Source of the DNA: Flammeovirga yaeyamensis
GTDB taxonomy: Bacteria; Bacteroidota; Bacteroidia; Cytophagales; Flammeovirgaceae
Direction: 5' to 3'
DNA length: 64,000 nucleotides
NCBI RefSeq assembly: GCF_018736045.1
Contig: NZ_CP076133.1
Span: forward strand, 2,140,001-2,204,000
Within the stretch, counting starts at the first letter, position 1; the number at the start of each line of letters is the position of its first letter. Positions 1 to 9,717 of the stretch are shown here, piece after piece. The position numbers and the translations under genes are program-made. Below the pieces are notes generated by a model. That model was not told the origin of the DNA. It searched no databases and saw only the letters and a program-made list of their open reading frames with translations.

Positions 1-95
1 ATAATTATTCATTTATACTTATAACACTTTATACTTCAGTCTTTTAATGAGTTTATAAATCATCTTCTTTTTTCAGAATAATTCTTTTGGAAAGG

Positions 96-1388
96 CTATA
101 CAACTTTTGAATCAAATGATTTCTTGCGGATTGAACGTTTCATTTCAACCTTTGATAATAAGAAATACATCAACCCTGCAATTAGTAAAGAGTCTACAAA
201 ATAAAAAGAAGTAATCGTTATTTGTTCGTAATAAGTAAAAAGTGATATGATACTACTCAACAACCAAGACAATAAAGCTGGTATTCCAAAATTCTTTCTT
301 TCTTCTAAATGATAGACTTGTTTCCTGAGAATAAAAAAGTCGATGATATAAATGGCCGACACTGATGGGGTGAATACTCCTAATAATGATAGAAAATCGA
401 ATAAATGCTCGGAGAAACGACCTATGGCCAATAATGTCCCTAGAATGCTACTAATAATACATAGGTATTTGAAATTCGATTTTGATGACAAAGTAGAGAA
501 TGTCAATACTACAGAATATAGGTTCGTGGCATTCGTTACCCAAGTAGTGATAAACAACAATAAAAAAGCAGGTATAATTAAATCCATCTTCTCCATCATT
601 TTCATGATATCAATTTCTCCGGTGTTTACAGCAAGGACAGCACTTATGATTAACACTAAAGGGAAACCAATAGTCACTCCCAAAATGGATATCAAACTGT
701 GACGATCATTAAATACAAACCTTGAAAAATCAGCCATCAATACTGGCAATAATATGGATGACCCTATTAGAATAGAGGTGGCCTCAAAAGTAGAAAGAGT
801 AATTGATGTTGGTACATAATTAATAATTCCATCCCAACTTACTTGATCATCAAAAGTGAGATAGACCACAAAAATGAGGAACAATAGTAGTATTGGCACA
901 AAAATATTTGAAAGCTTTTCCAAGCTTTTAATGCCGTACATCGTGCTTGATGTAATTATTATACTACCAATTATACTGATCAACCAAAAAGGAACATCAA
1001 AATTTAAGGTGGATAGTAATGTATCGTTAATAGCTTCTGATAAAAGTTCTAATGCCACCGCAAACCAACCCAACAAACAGATACCGATCATTAAGTTGAT
1101 CAGTTTCACTCCTTGCTTACCAAAAGGGAAACTCAATATCATATAAGTGGATAATCGACTTCGGTTACCAATTAATGTAGTTAGAATACATAAAACTGAT
1201 AATACAACAGTCGAAATACCGAACGCACAAAGGGCCGTTTCAAAACCTGCTTTTAAAGTGATTTCAGCACCTAAGTAAAGAATAGGTAAACTCACTCCTG
1301 TCCCTGCGATGATTAAGGCAATGGCCCATCCACTCATAAAATCATTTGATGTAACCTTTGAGTTGGTGTACTGATTACTATCACTCAT
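96..1388 (-). CDS. NCS1-family (cytosine/purine permease-like) transporter
   Basis: This is a 430-residue integral membrane protein with about twelve hydrophobic segments, the usual size and layout of CodB-type permeases. These import nucleobases, related N-heterocycles or thiamine-like compounds by cation symport across the inner membrane. The N-terminal segment, with a GTGVSLPILYLG stretch in the first helix around residue 30, fits the family. Its ATG overlaps the last 8 bases of the M29/NicX-like gene upstream, so the two are almost certainly co-transcribed, with the TonB-dependent receptor further upstream. I infer that the receptor brings a small molecule over the outer membrane and this permease takes it or its product over the inner membrane. 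Family assignment is fairly sure; the substrate cannot be read from the sequence. Confidence 0.8.
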   Translation of the reverse strand: MSDSNQYTNSKVTSNDFMSGWAIALIIAGTGVSLPILYLGAEITLKAGFETALCAFGISTVVLSVLCILTTLIGNRSRLSTYMILSFPFGKQGVKLINLMIGICLLGWFAVALELLSEAINDTLLSTLNFDVPFWLISIIGSIIITSSTMYGIKSLEKLSNIFVPILLLFLIFVVYLTFDDQVSWDGIINYVPTSITLSTFEATSILIGSSILLPVLMADFSRFVFNDRHSLISILGVTIGFPLVLIISAVLAVNTGEIDIMKMMEKMDLIIPAFLLLFITTWVTNATNLYSVVLTFSTLSSKSNFKYLCIISSILGTLLAIGRFSEHLFDFLSLLGVFTPSVSAIYIIDFFILRKQVYHLEERKNFGIPALLSWLLSSIISLFTYYEQITITSFYFVDSLLIAGLMYFLLSKVEMKRSIRKKSFDSKVV

Positions 1389-2433
1389 GCGTTTCTCTGT
1401 CTTTTCTTTCTAATTGCTCCACGAAAGGTAATAACTCTTCCAATGAAATCTCACCTTTCGTTAAGATCTCCTTATCGTCGAATGACAAGGTTACTTTCTC
1501 TACAACCCCATCAAAATGAGATACGGCTTGCTGACCAAAAGGAGGCATATCCATAGGGCTGGTATAACCAAAGCCAAAATCAACTCCTCCCCACACTCTT
1601 TCGTCTTCGACTATGTCTCCCGATAATTCCTTCACTCCTGGATTAAGGCCAATCATGTTATGGGAGATCTTATACATGTTTTCATCATCAAATGATGCTA
1701 AAAACTTAATAAACTTTTCTGCTTCTGTATTCCCTAGAATTTTAACGATTTTACCACCCTCAACTATAAACTCAACATGATTATCACCTGTAAGGTCTGC
1801 ATTCATCAAAGTATCAAAAACGATTCTTCCATTCATACTCTCTAGTTTAGGAACAATATTCACATAGCCTGGGGCTGTACCAAAAATTGGTTGAGAGTAG
1901 TCTCCATCATCAATATCAAATGTATAATTTAGATCGATGTCGTAATAAACATCCGTACCGTTGGCACTTTTGATATGTACTCTTTTTGATTTTTTCGCCA
2001 TTTCCAACACACGCATCAATAATTTTTTGAGGGTTGGAATATCAAAATGAGCAAAGGTTCTCACCAATGATTCGATGGGGGTATCCCCTATTATTAAATA
2101 TCTGAGCTTTTTATTTTTTGCCATTGCAGTCTCCCAAATATCAGAATAGAGCATTACGATGGATTGAAGGTCGATCCACACATCCACTTGGCAAAGTGCT
2201 GGAGTCAATGTTTCGTGAGGCCAATAGGCCATACCATCCTGACCATCGTATTTTGCTTTTGGTACGATGAGGGTAAGCGGTTTGGCTTCACATTTCTCCA
2301 CTTCTTGGGTAAGGTATTTAATTAGTGTAAAATCTGAGCCTGAATCTGCAGTAAATGCAATGGTTTCTCCTGATTGAACTTTGAACATATCATGAATCAG
2401 GATACGACAAAATTCCTTATAAGTATTTTCCAA
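1381..2433 (-). CDS. M29 aminopeptidase / NicX dioxygenase-fold metalloenzyme
   Basis: This 350-residue soluble protein has no signal peptide and resembles the M29 leucyl-aminopeptidase superfamily. That superfamily also contains NicX-type 2,5-dihydroxypyridine 5,6-dioxygenases, which cleave aromatic N-heterocycle rings. The length is closer to NicX-type enzymes than to the roughly 400-residue M29 peptidases. Supporting features are the ELSGDIVEDERVWGG region and the late HFDGVV motif, which is expected to contribute a metal-binding His and Asp. It lies between a TonB-dependent receptor gene (69 bases upstream) and an NCS1-type permease (8-base overlap downstream). This context suggests that it processes an imported small molecule in the cytoplasm. 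Peptidase and dioxygenase activities cannot be separated by reading alone. Confidence 0.65.
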   Translation of the reverse strand: MENTYKEFCRILIHDMFKVQSGETIAFTADSGSDFTLIKYLTQEVEKCEAKPLTLIVPKAKYDGQDGMAYWPHETLTPALCQVDVWIDLQSIVMLYSDIWETAMAKNKKLRYLIIGDTPIESLVRTFAHFDIPTLKKLLMRVLEMAKKSKRVHIKSANGTDVYYDIDLNYTFDIDDGDYSQPIFGTAPGYVNIVPKLESMNGRIVFDTLMNADLTGDNHVEFIVEGGKIVKILGNTEAEKFIKFLASFDDENMYKISHNMIGLNPGVKELSGDIVEDERVWGGVDFGFGYTSPMDMPPFGQQAVSHFDGVVEKVTLSFDDKEILTKGEISLEELLPFVEQLERKDRETHE

Positions 2434-2456
2434 AATAATTATTTATTGATAGGTAG

Positions 2457-2490
2457 ACGCGATGATTACTATATCTAATAATCATCGCGT
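2457..2490 (-). promoter_or_regulatory. Intercistronic hairpin without U-tract
   Basis: A perfect 12-bp inverted repeat (ACGCGATGATTA and its complement) surrounds a 10-base loop. It lies between the TonB-dependent receptor and the M29/NicX-like gene. On the transcribed minus strand no run of T follows it, so it does not look like an intrinsic terminator. It more likely sets the 3' end or stability of the receptor message, or partly attenuates the downstream genes. Confidence 0.6.
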
Positions 2491-2502
2491 TCTGTAGTGA
2501 TA

Positions 2503-4881
2503 TTAGAATCTTACTGTCAATGCTGTGCCAACGCTTAGTGGTTGACCTCTCCAACCTACATCGTCTGGACTGCCTACAAATTGACCTGGTGAAAACTCTT
2601 GATAATATTGTTGATTTGTGAGGTTATTTCCCCATACTTCGAATTCGAATTTCTTGTATGTCATCGATACTCTAGCATTTAATAATTTATAAGCATCTGA
2701 TGTATGTTCTTTCAAATTACTTTCGTGCCAGTAGGTTTTACCTGTATGATCTAGGTTGATAAATCCGTTAAATCTAAGCTCTTTTGATATTTGAATAGAA
2801 GAGGATAAGTTCACCCCAAATGTATTGATTGGTACGAAAGGCGTTTTGTTTCCGTTATAAACACTATTATCAGTAGCGTCTCCGTTTTCTCCACCTGTCA
2901 TTCCTCCTTCGATAATTTGAGAATCTGATAAGCCATAATTAAATCCAAGATCTAAAAACTTACTTAATCTAAATTTCGTGTCTAACTCAAAACCAATCAC
3001 TCTACTCTTGTCATAGTTATAGATACCACCGTAGAAATCGGTTAAATCTAAGATAAACTGTTGCTGATTGGTAAAGTCTGTATAGAAAGCAGATCCGTTA
3101 AAGATAATTCTATCCTTCCAGGCTGATGTTTTGAAACCGATCTCATAGTTATCTGTCAACTCATCCTTAAAGTCTTTATCAAATAATTGGGTGACTGCTG
3201 GATTAAATCCCCCTGTTCTATAACCCTTACCATAGTTAGCAAAGAATAAGATGTTCTTATTTGCTTGATACGCCAATGAAGCCTTCGGTTGAAAAACATT
3301 ATTCGTTCTATCTGACTTCACATCATTCAAACGATCATCTTGTTCAAATCGGTCAATGTCAAATCTAAAACCTACGGATGCGGTTAACTTATTGGTGATT
3401 TTATAATCTACAAACCCAAATAATGCTAAAGTTTGAGTGAAATTAGTAAGATCAGCAGCTACTACGTTGAATTGATCCCAAGTATCGTAATCTCTCACTA
3501 AACCGTCTTGGTAGAAAGGTTCCTCAACAGTTTGGAAAAATCCACCAAAACTCCAATCCAATTTTGATGACTTATTCTTATTATCAAATCGTATTTCCTG
3601 GTTAAAAGTAGTTGATGAAGTCACTTCGTTCTGTGTAAAATCATCATAAGGCAAGAAGTCTAAATCGCCATATGTTTTACGATCAACTTGGTTAAATGAT
3701 GTCACACTTTGAATGTTAAAGTGATTTGTACGGTAATTCACCTTTAAATTACCATTGTGGTTGATCATACTCGATATACCCAATACATCACTTACAATTG
3801 TGTTATTTCCTTCCTTTGGATTAGGGTCCAAAACACCACCCGGTTCTAGATTTCCTTCGAACTCATAACCTTCAGGATTAACAGAATAGTAGGTCGCCCC
3901 TCCTTCTAAATTAAAATGTTGATAAGCTACGGATACGCTCAAACGATCCGTTAAGTCTGCTTTAAGTTGTCCTCTTAGGTTGATGTCTTTTCTGAAATCA
4001 ACAAACTCATTCAGATAGTCGTTTTTAAGTAATCCATCTGAATCTCTATACTGAGTGGAGAATCTATAATATAACTTGTCTTTGACAATCGCCCCTGAAG
4101 AAACGAATTGACCTGTTTTTGCATTTCCGTTGGCATACCCCACTTTCACTTTATTACTCATCGTGTTCGTAGGCTCCTGAGTGTAGATGTTTATAGCGCC
4201 GCCAATAGCGTTTTTACCATACAAAGCACCTTGTGGACCTTTCACCACTTCCACTAAAGCCAAATCGTATAACTCTTGATTTAATAAACTTGGGTCAGCC
4301 ACAGTTACACCGTCAATAACAAATGCAACTGGAGCATCGCCTCCTCTGAGTTGGGGAATTCCTCTTACTGATATAAAATTATTACCTACTGCTTGAGAAG
4401 TATTAAATTTCATGTTAGGCACCAAAGTAGCAAAAGAGCTAAGATCGGTGATTCCTGCATTTTTAATACCCTCAAAGTTTAAGGCTTGAACTGATTCTGG
4501 AATATTCTGAATGGATTCTGTTCTTCTTCTCGATTTACCAACAACACCCATAAATCCAACCACATTCACCTCTTCCAATTGTTGAGCATCTTCTTCTAAA
4601 ACAATAGAAAACTTTGTCTTATTGCCTACATCAAATTCTACTGTAATGTAACCCGTATAAGATATAACAATAGTAGATTGTTCTGGAATCTCCATTTCGA
4701 AGTTTCCATTAAAATCGGTCACGGTACCATTGATTGTCCCTTTTTGAAGAACTGTTGCACCAATTAATCCTTGCTGATCCGACGATGTGATTTTTCCTGA
4801 TATGATTTTATTCTGTCCCAAAACAATGGAAACGGACGAAAAGAATAAAAGTATAAGATGAATAAATAATTTCCTTAGCAT
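2503..4881 (-). CDS. TonB-dependent outer-membrane receptor (no SusD partner)
   Basis: This 792-residue receptor has a signal peptide (about 1-22), a carboxypeptidase-regulatory-like beta-sandwich (about 25-105), a plug domain with VRGIPQLRGGDAPVAFVIDG around residues 165-190 and the KGPQGALYGKNAIGG plug signature. A beta-barrel follows and ends in an aromatic-terminated strand (TALTVRF). It imports a ligand over the outer membrane with energy from TonB/ExbBD. It is shorter than the SusC proteins of glycan loci and has no SusD neighbour, so it resembles siderophore or vitamin receptors more than a PUL transporter. It is the first gene of a minus-strand unit with an M29/NicX-like enzyme and an NCS1-type permease. 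Function class is sure; the ligand is unknown. Confidence 0.9.
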   Translation of the reverse strand: MLRKLFIHLILLFFSSVSIVLGQNKIISGKITSSDQQGLIGATVLQKGTINGTVTDFNGNFEMEIPEQSTIVISYTGYITVEFDVGNKTKFSIVLEEDAQQLEEVNVVGFMGVVGKSRRRTESIQNIPESVQALNFEGIKNAGITDLSSFATLVPNMKFNTSQAVGNNFISVRGIPQLRGGDAPVAFVIDGVTVADPSLLNQELYDLALVEVVKGPQGALYGKNAIGGAINIYTQEPTNTMSNKVKVGYANGNAKTGQFVSSGAIVKDKLYYRFSTQYRDSDGLLKNDYLNEFVDFRKDINLRGQLKADLTDRLSVSVAYQHFNLEGGATYYSVNPEGYEFEGNLEPGGVLDPNPKEGNNTIVSDVLGISSMINHNGNLKVNYRTNHFNIQSVTSFNQVDRKTYGDLDFLPYDDFTQNEVTSSTTFNQEIRFDNKNKSSKLDWSFGGFFQTVEEPFYQDGLVRDYDTWDQFNVVAADLTNFTQTLALFGFVDYKITNKLTASVGFRFDIDRFEQDDRLNDVKSDRTNNVFQPKASLAYQANKNILFFANYGKGYRTGGFNPAVTQLFDKDFKDELTDNYEIGFKTSAWKDRIIFNGSAFYTDFTNQQQFILDLTDFYGGIYNYDKSRVIGFELDTKFRLSKFLDLGFNYGLSDSQIIEGGMTGGENGDATDNSVYNGNKTPFVPINTFGVNLSSSIQISKELRFNGFINLDHTGKTYWHESNLKEHTSDAYKLLNARVSMTYKKFEFEVWGNNLTNQQYYQEFSPGQFVGSPDDVGWRGQPLSVGTALTVRF

Positions 4882-5030
4882 GTTGATCTATTGAAAGTGA
4901 TGAGTAAATGTTAGTACAAAAAGTGATTTTCGAATTAACGTTGTAAGTATAAATTATTCCTTATGATTATTTTTTATTTCTGATTCCATTTTATTTATTT
5001 TATAATTCCGATATAATTATTAGGAATTCT

Positions 5031-6263
5031 ATGGAAAATAATAAGAAACACGATTTAACCACAATAAAATTTACAGCCACTTGTTTCGACTCTTTGATGA
5101 AAGAAGTGATGTTTCAGTTTCAAGAGAAACATAATCAAGCTTTACCTAAAAAGGTGGCCCAGATTTTCGGTTTCGGAAATTACAATCCTGATAAACCCAA
5201 CCTAAAACAAGATTTCGAAAAGCAGTCCTCTGATTTTGTGAATGGAAAATACCTTTATGATAAAAAGCGATTGCTCGAAAAAGGTTCTTTACAAATAAAG
5301 ATTACCCATTACTACAGTCAGTTAATGCTCAACTATATAGGGTATCAAGATATCTATTCCTTTTTAGATGCTGACATTTTAGAAGAGTCGGACAAACAAA
5401 AGCAACTCGATTGGTTATCGAATAAAGACACCACAGAGAATGGTTACTACCTCTCCTATCACTTTGGGGAAAATAAAGAAGTGATTAAAGGGCAGGTAGA
5501 AATCTACAATAATTGGAAAAACGTGAACTATAAATACATTTATCACCAAGATGATGGATCGTATAAGGAGTTCAATTATCAAGGGTTTATTTCTAGAAGA
5601 GCCGACATTCTTCACATTAAAACCAAGACTTTAATGGATAACAAATTAGTGGATAGTGGTGAGGATATTTTATATGCAGGTCACATGGATCCGAATAGCA
5701 ATCCATATTTGATAGGTACTTATACGGCTTTTGATATATACAATAGAGTGATTGCAGGAAAACTGATTTTTGAAAAATATCATTCAAAAGAAGAGATGAT
5801 AAAGGCGTCTTTAGAAAGGAGAGCACCAAGTTACATTATCCAGGAAATTAGAAACCAAGTGATAATGAACCGGGGTAAAGTGCCCAATTCAGCTTTTGAG
5901 ATATCATCAAGAAGTCCGTTTGTTTCTACGTACGATAAACTTGCGGGAGTATATCAAATAGTATTTGATTATGCTGAAGATGAGAAGGCTAGTTTAGGTT
6001 TTTCCATCGATCCAACCACTTTCAAAATAAAATCAACCACAGATGGATGTATTTTTCAGAAAGATGAATTTGAGATCATCCAAAACGGATCAGTTGTGCA
6101 TTTCAGCTTCCAATTAATGGGGTTATCGAAGATGATGAATGTGGAGATCTTTTTCAAAAGCTTTTTCTTAAACGAAAACAGCTCCCCTTATGACGGCATC
6201 TTTAGTGGGATGGATCATGAAGGGAAGCTGATTCATGGGAAGGTGAAAATCAGTAAATCTTAG
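5031..6263 (+). CDS. Conserved-looking hypothetical protein, 410 aa
   Basis: I do not recognise this protein. It has no signal peptide or membrane segment and should be cytoplasmic. The middle and C-terminal parts are rich in aromatic residues and alternating hydrophobic residues, with repeated strand-turn-strand stretches such as YLIGTYTAFDIYNRVIAGKL and YDGIFSGMDHEGKLIHGKV. This suggests a mostly beta fold with two or three similar calycin-like or barrel-like modules (inference). It is divergent from the TonB-dependent receptor to its left. It is convergent with the membrane protein to its right, with which it shares a 4-base overlap of the stop codons. It has no operon partner, and no function can be offered. 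Confidence 0.7.
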   Translation: MENNKKHDLTTIKFTATCFDSLMKEVMFQFQEKHNQALPKKVAQIFGFGNYNPDKPNLKQDFEKQSSDFVNGKYLYDKKRLLEKGSLQIKITHYYSQLMLNYIGYQDIYSFLDADILEESDKQKQLDWLSNKDTTENGYYLSYHFGENKEVIKGQVEIYNNWKNVNYKYIYHQDDGSYKEFNYQGFISRRADILHIKTKTLMDNKLVDSGEDILYAGHMDPNSNPYLIGTYTAFDIYNRVIAGKLIFEKYHSKEEMIKASLERRAPSYIIQEIRNQVIMNRGKVPNSAFEISSRSPFVSTYDKLAGVYQIVFDYAEDEKASLGFSIDPTTFKIKSTTDGCIFQKDEFEIIQNGSVVHFSFQLMGLSKMMNVEIFFKSFFLNENSSPYDGIFSGMDHEGKLIHGKVKISKS

Positions 6264-8044
6264 CTTTCTCTGTTTTCGACTTCTTCCAGTATTTGTTTTA
6301 ATTCTGATTGAATATTTTCCTTATCCGTCAGTTCGATACATCGATGAATAGCAGTAATATCTGCATTTTTCTTGTGGTTAAACAGATATAAAGCCCATTT
6401 TTGTTTAGACACTTTGATGATTTTTGGAGACAATATCCCAAGAACAATCAAAATAATGACAACGATACTAATAATGATTTCGGTAGTATAGTCGGCCACA
6501 ATTGCCGTCCAAGGTTTTTGAACCAAATGAACTTTTGTGATCACTTCTTCTCCATGAATAGTGGCTTTGTATTGTTCGTGATGCTCCTGATGGAAGGCGA
6601 TGGAATCAAAAGGGGTCAAGAAAATAGATACATAACCTTTATGATACCCTTTTATTCTTGGCGGATAGTAAAATAGGTCAATACTACTTGGCTTTTCAAT
6701 TTCATCAATAAACGATTTTAGATCGGGGTACCTCGCATTTCTGCCTAAATTGAAGTAAGGCACCTTTATCTCTACAGTATCTTTATTTGAAGTGAATGTC
6801 AACTCTTTTGGAAAAGTTGATAGTAATTCTTCCTTAATCTTTGAAATCGGATCGTATTGAATAGTTTGAGACACTACCGACGAATCTTTTAATATCATCA
6901 GATTCATTGTCGTATTTAGCGGCTTTCCTAAATCGCATGATTTATTGAGATAAAGAGGAATTCTCACCAAAGTCGTCTCTCGTGGCTTCATCAAAGTTTC
7001 TGGGAAATGATAGCTCAAGCATTCTTCTGTTTGCAACTCCACGAACTTATTGATATCAATTAAAGTATCGTAATCACTATCATTAAAAATTTTCAACTGA
7101 TAAAAAACAGAGTCATTAGGTGTATACAATTCCTTACTTAAAAGTTGAATATTCTGATCGTAATTTAAAGTATCTGCCCAAATAAGGTCACCCCTTATCT
7201 TAACAACACGTGATGTTAACTGTACTTTTTGCTCCAAGTACATATTCTTAAAAGTGATCTGACCATAATGGTCTCCCAAATTATTGGCTAGGGCTGCTAC
7301 CGATAAGATAGTGGTATCACTTGTAGAGACAATTTGACGAACAGAGTCGGCTGGAATTGTATCGTAATTAATCATAAACACAAAGGCAGAAGTGTCTCCC
7401 TGATAATTGAATTCCAAAGGATACTCTTCTAAATTGCTGAAAATATAATCCGTAAATTCAACCGAATCGGCTTCCACATGTCCTAAGTTGATTTCAATTT
7501 CTTCGTGTTCTTCAGGTAAGGCTTCGGTGACATTTGATTTTAGGGCCACCCTCACCAATTGCTTTCCGATTTTAAAAGCCAAATAAGCCTTTTTGGTCCC
7601 TTTACTGAGTGCATTGGTTCTGAATTTAATCTCCAATTTTTCATCCAACATCACTGGTAAGACAAAGCTCATGGTATCTTGAGTGAACCAGAAATTGGTT
7701 TTATCACCTATATCAAGAGAGAAAAATTCGTTATCACCTATATAAAATACTTCTACGGTGGTTGGTTCGTAGACGTTACCTACAAAAATGCTTGCTTCTT
7801 TACTTTGAGGAGTTACTTTTCCAAAATCGACAAATAATGCATCGGCAATTAAATCGTTGGATTTGGGTTTACGAGAATTCCTCTCTATTACTTTCTTCCA
7901 TTGTTTATTTGTATTACCATTCGATAAAGTCTTTATCGTTACACCAGAATTTTTCTCAGCCTTCTTAAATTTAAAGACTTGAGCGTGTATTTCGGTGAAG
8001 GCACAAAGTCCCAATAGAAGAAATACAGTATATAGTAACTTCAT
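6260..8044 (-). CDS. Secreted, membrane-anchored Ig/ASH-like protein
   Basis: This 594-residue protein has a signal peptide (about 1-21), a long extracytoplasmic region, one transmembrane helix (around residues 525-545, with IVVIILIVLGILSP) and a charged cytoplasmic tail of about 45 residues. The ectodomain starts with segments such as DFGKVTPQSKEASIFVGN that read like the ASH/DUF1573 type of beta-sandwich, in which an Ig-like domain compares itself with reference strands. At least three such domains seem present. Its ATG lies one base after the stop codon of sbcB, so the two are probably co-transcribed. A functional link to DNA repair is not obvious. The role is unknown; a structural or envelope-sensing function is possible. 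Confidence 0.6.
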   Translation of the reverse strand: MKLLYTVFLLLGLCAFTEIHAQVFKFKKAEKNSGVTIKTLSNGNTNKQWKKVIERNSRKPKSNDLIADALFVDFGKVTPQSKEASIFVGNVYEPTTVEVFYIGDNEFFSLDIGDKTNFWFTQDTMSFVLPVMLDEKLEIKFRTNALSKGTKKAYLAFKIGKQLVRVALKSNVTEALPEEHEEIEINLGHVEADSVEFTDYIFSNLEEYPLEFNYQGDTSAFVFMINYDTIPADSVRQIVSTSDTTILSVAALANNLGDHYGQITFKNMYLEQKVQLTSRVVKIRGDLIWADTLNYDQNIQLLSKELYTPNDSVFYQLKIFNDSDYDTLIDINKFVELQTEECLSYHFPETLMKPRETTLVRIPLYLNKSCDLGKPLNTTMNLMILKDSSVVSQTIQYDPISKIKEELLSTFPKELTFTSNKDTVEIKVPYFNLGRNARYPDLKSFIDEIEKPSSIDLFYYPPRIKGYHKGYVSIFLTPFDSIAFHQEHHEQYKATIHGEEVITKVHLVQKPWTAIVADYTTEIIISIVVIILIVLGILSPKIIKVSKQKWALYLFNHKKNADITAIHRCIELTDKENIQSELKQILEEVENRES

Positions 8045-8045
8045 G

Positions 8046-9500
8046 TTAGTTTAATTTTTTTTCTACTTGGTCAGTGTATTGCTTTAGAGCGGTAAGAATA
8101 CCTAGAGCTCGTGGATCGTCTTTATATTCGCCCATTAATTCTGATAAGTTATCTCTATACTTATCTATACCCATCGTATTATTACTTTCCGAAATCACTT
8201 TAGATCTACAAAAAGACTTGAATACTTCTTTTTCGTTATCAGGTAGTTGATTATAGAAATTTCTACCTTTATATCTATACAAAAGTTCAATAAGACGTTC
8301 GTCTCTAAACTTAAAATTCTGATGATTGATGAGTTCAGGATTATCAACTGTAGTTAATCGATTAGCAATTGATCGATCGAAATTATTGATAAACTGATCG
8401 TATAATTGTCCATCGACATCTGTGATTGGAGCAAACTCTCTATTAAACACTTCTTTTAATTTCTTTTCAATCGTGCTATCTGATAACAATTCGATCAACT
8501 GATTTTTATGAGCTTCAATCGTTTTTAAATCGATACCCAATTCTTCCGCTCTTTTAGGAGAAAGCGTTCTTAGATCACAGTAAATATGCGATTTATTAAC
8601 AATGCACTGTACAACACCAGGTCTCTCCTCCCCTTCTTCCATATCGTCTTTTTTCTTGAACATCTTTTCTTGAAGCTGTGCAACATCCAAATCTTTAAGG
8701 CAAGTAGGTGATGTACGCAAATCGTATCCTAAGAAGGCATTCGTGTTTTGAGCATCCTGACAAATTGGAAAGACAAATGATAAGTGACCATTTTCCACAG
8801 GTACATATGGTGAAATTTTCAAAAGATAACCTCCCGAATTCATCGCCTTTTCGATTTCATCTTTGGCCACTTTTTTATTTCTCATCTTTAAAGCAAAATC
8901 AAATAATCGGGGTTGATGCTGTTTTACCAACTTAAGTACCTCTATAGTAGCGTACACATCAGACATGGCATCGTGTGCGTTTTCATGTTCAATTCCGTTA
9001 GCTACTGATAAGTGTTCTAATTTAAAAGATTGCTTTCCTTCATCATTTGTTGGCCAATTGATTCCTTCAGGTCGTAATGCGTAGGTAAGACGAAGAATTT
9101 CCAGTGCATCCATTCTTGAATTATTGTCTGCCCACTCATGAGAATAAGGATCTATGAAATTCTTGTAAAAGCCAAAACGAGAAAACTCGTCGTCGAAGCT
9201 AATATTATTGTACCCCACATGACATGTTCCTTTTCTTCCTAACTCATTTTTAATGATGCGCATAAATTGATATTCGGGAATACCATTATTATTGGCGATC
9301 TGTGGGGTAATCCCAGTAATCAGACATGCCTCAGGCTCAGGTAGAAAGTCTAAAGAAGGCTGACAAAATTTGATAATTGGCTCTTCAATAATATTCAAAT
9401 CTAGATCGGTTCTTACCCCAGCAAATTGAGCAATTTTATCTTGCCTCGGATCCCTGCCGAACGTCTCGTAATCGTAAAAGAATAATGAAGTTGGATTCAT
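8046..9500 (-). CDS. sbcB: Exodeoxyribonuclease I
   Basis: This 484-residue protein matches exonuclease I over its whole length. It starts with the DEDD exonuclease motif FFYDYETFGRDP (D10, E12). It continues with GITPQ, then HVGYNNISFDDEFSRFGFYKN (second acidic motif) and HDAMSDVYATIEVLK (His and Asp of motif III). The C-terminal half has the SH3-like and helical extension typical of SbcB, including YRYKGRNFYNQLP. The enzyme degrades single-stranded DNA 3' to 5' in recombination and mismatch repair. It is the promoter-proximal gene of a pair with the membrane-anchored protein downstream and is divergent from a small RHH-type protein gene. Identification is confident. Confidence 0.93.
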   Translation of the reverse strand: MNPTSLFFYDYETFGRDPRQDKIAQFAGVRTDLDLNIIEEPIIKFCQPSLDFLPEPEACLITGITPQIANNNGIPEYQFMRIIKNELGRKGTCHVGYNNISFDDEFSRFGFYKNFIDPYSHEWADNNSRMDALEILRLTYALRPEGINWPTNDEGKQSFKLEHLSVANGIEHENAHDAMSDVYATIEVLKLVKQHQPRLFDFALKMRNKKVAKDEIEKAMNSGGYLLKISPYVPVENGHLSFVFPICQDAQNTNAFLGYDLRTSPTCLKDLDVAQLQEKMFKKKDDMEEGEERPGVVQCIVNKSHIYCDLRTLSPKRAEELGIDLKTIEAHKNQLIELLSDSTIEKKLKEVFNREFAPITDVDGQLYDQFINNFDRSIANRLTTVDNPELINHQNFKFRDERLIELLYRYKGRNFYNQLPDNEKEVFKSFCRSKVISESNNTMGIDKYRDNLSELMGEYKDDPRALGILTALKQYTDQVEKKLN

Positions 9501-9717
9501 ACCAAAAAATCGTCTAAATTAAAAAAAAGGAAAAACTAAAGGTCTATTCAAATGGCCTAAATACGAAGCTAAGAAATTGTACAAATAAAGGAAATAGTTT
9601 ATCAATTGTATTTATATTTATTTTTAATGTGTATATCAAAAAATTTTATTGTTAAAAGGTTGCAAAAGTCTCTGAAAATTAATTATTTGTATATAACGTA
9701 ATACGAATATATCTCAA

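Noticed and set aside
874-1146. 90-codon plus ORF inside the permease gene
   Set aside because: Antisense shadow; the minus-strand frame is a clear multi-span transporter.
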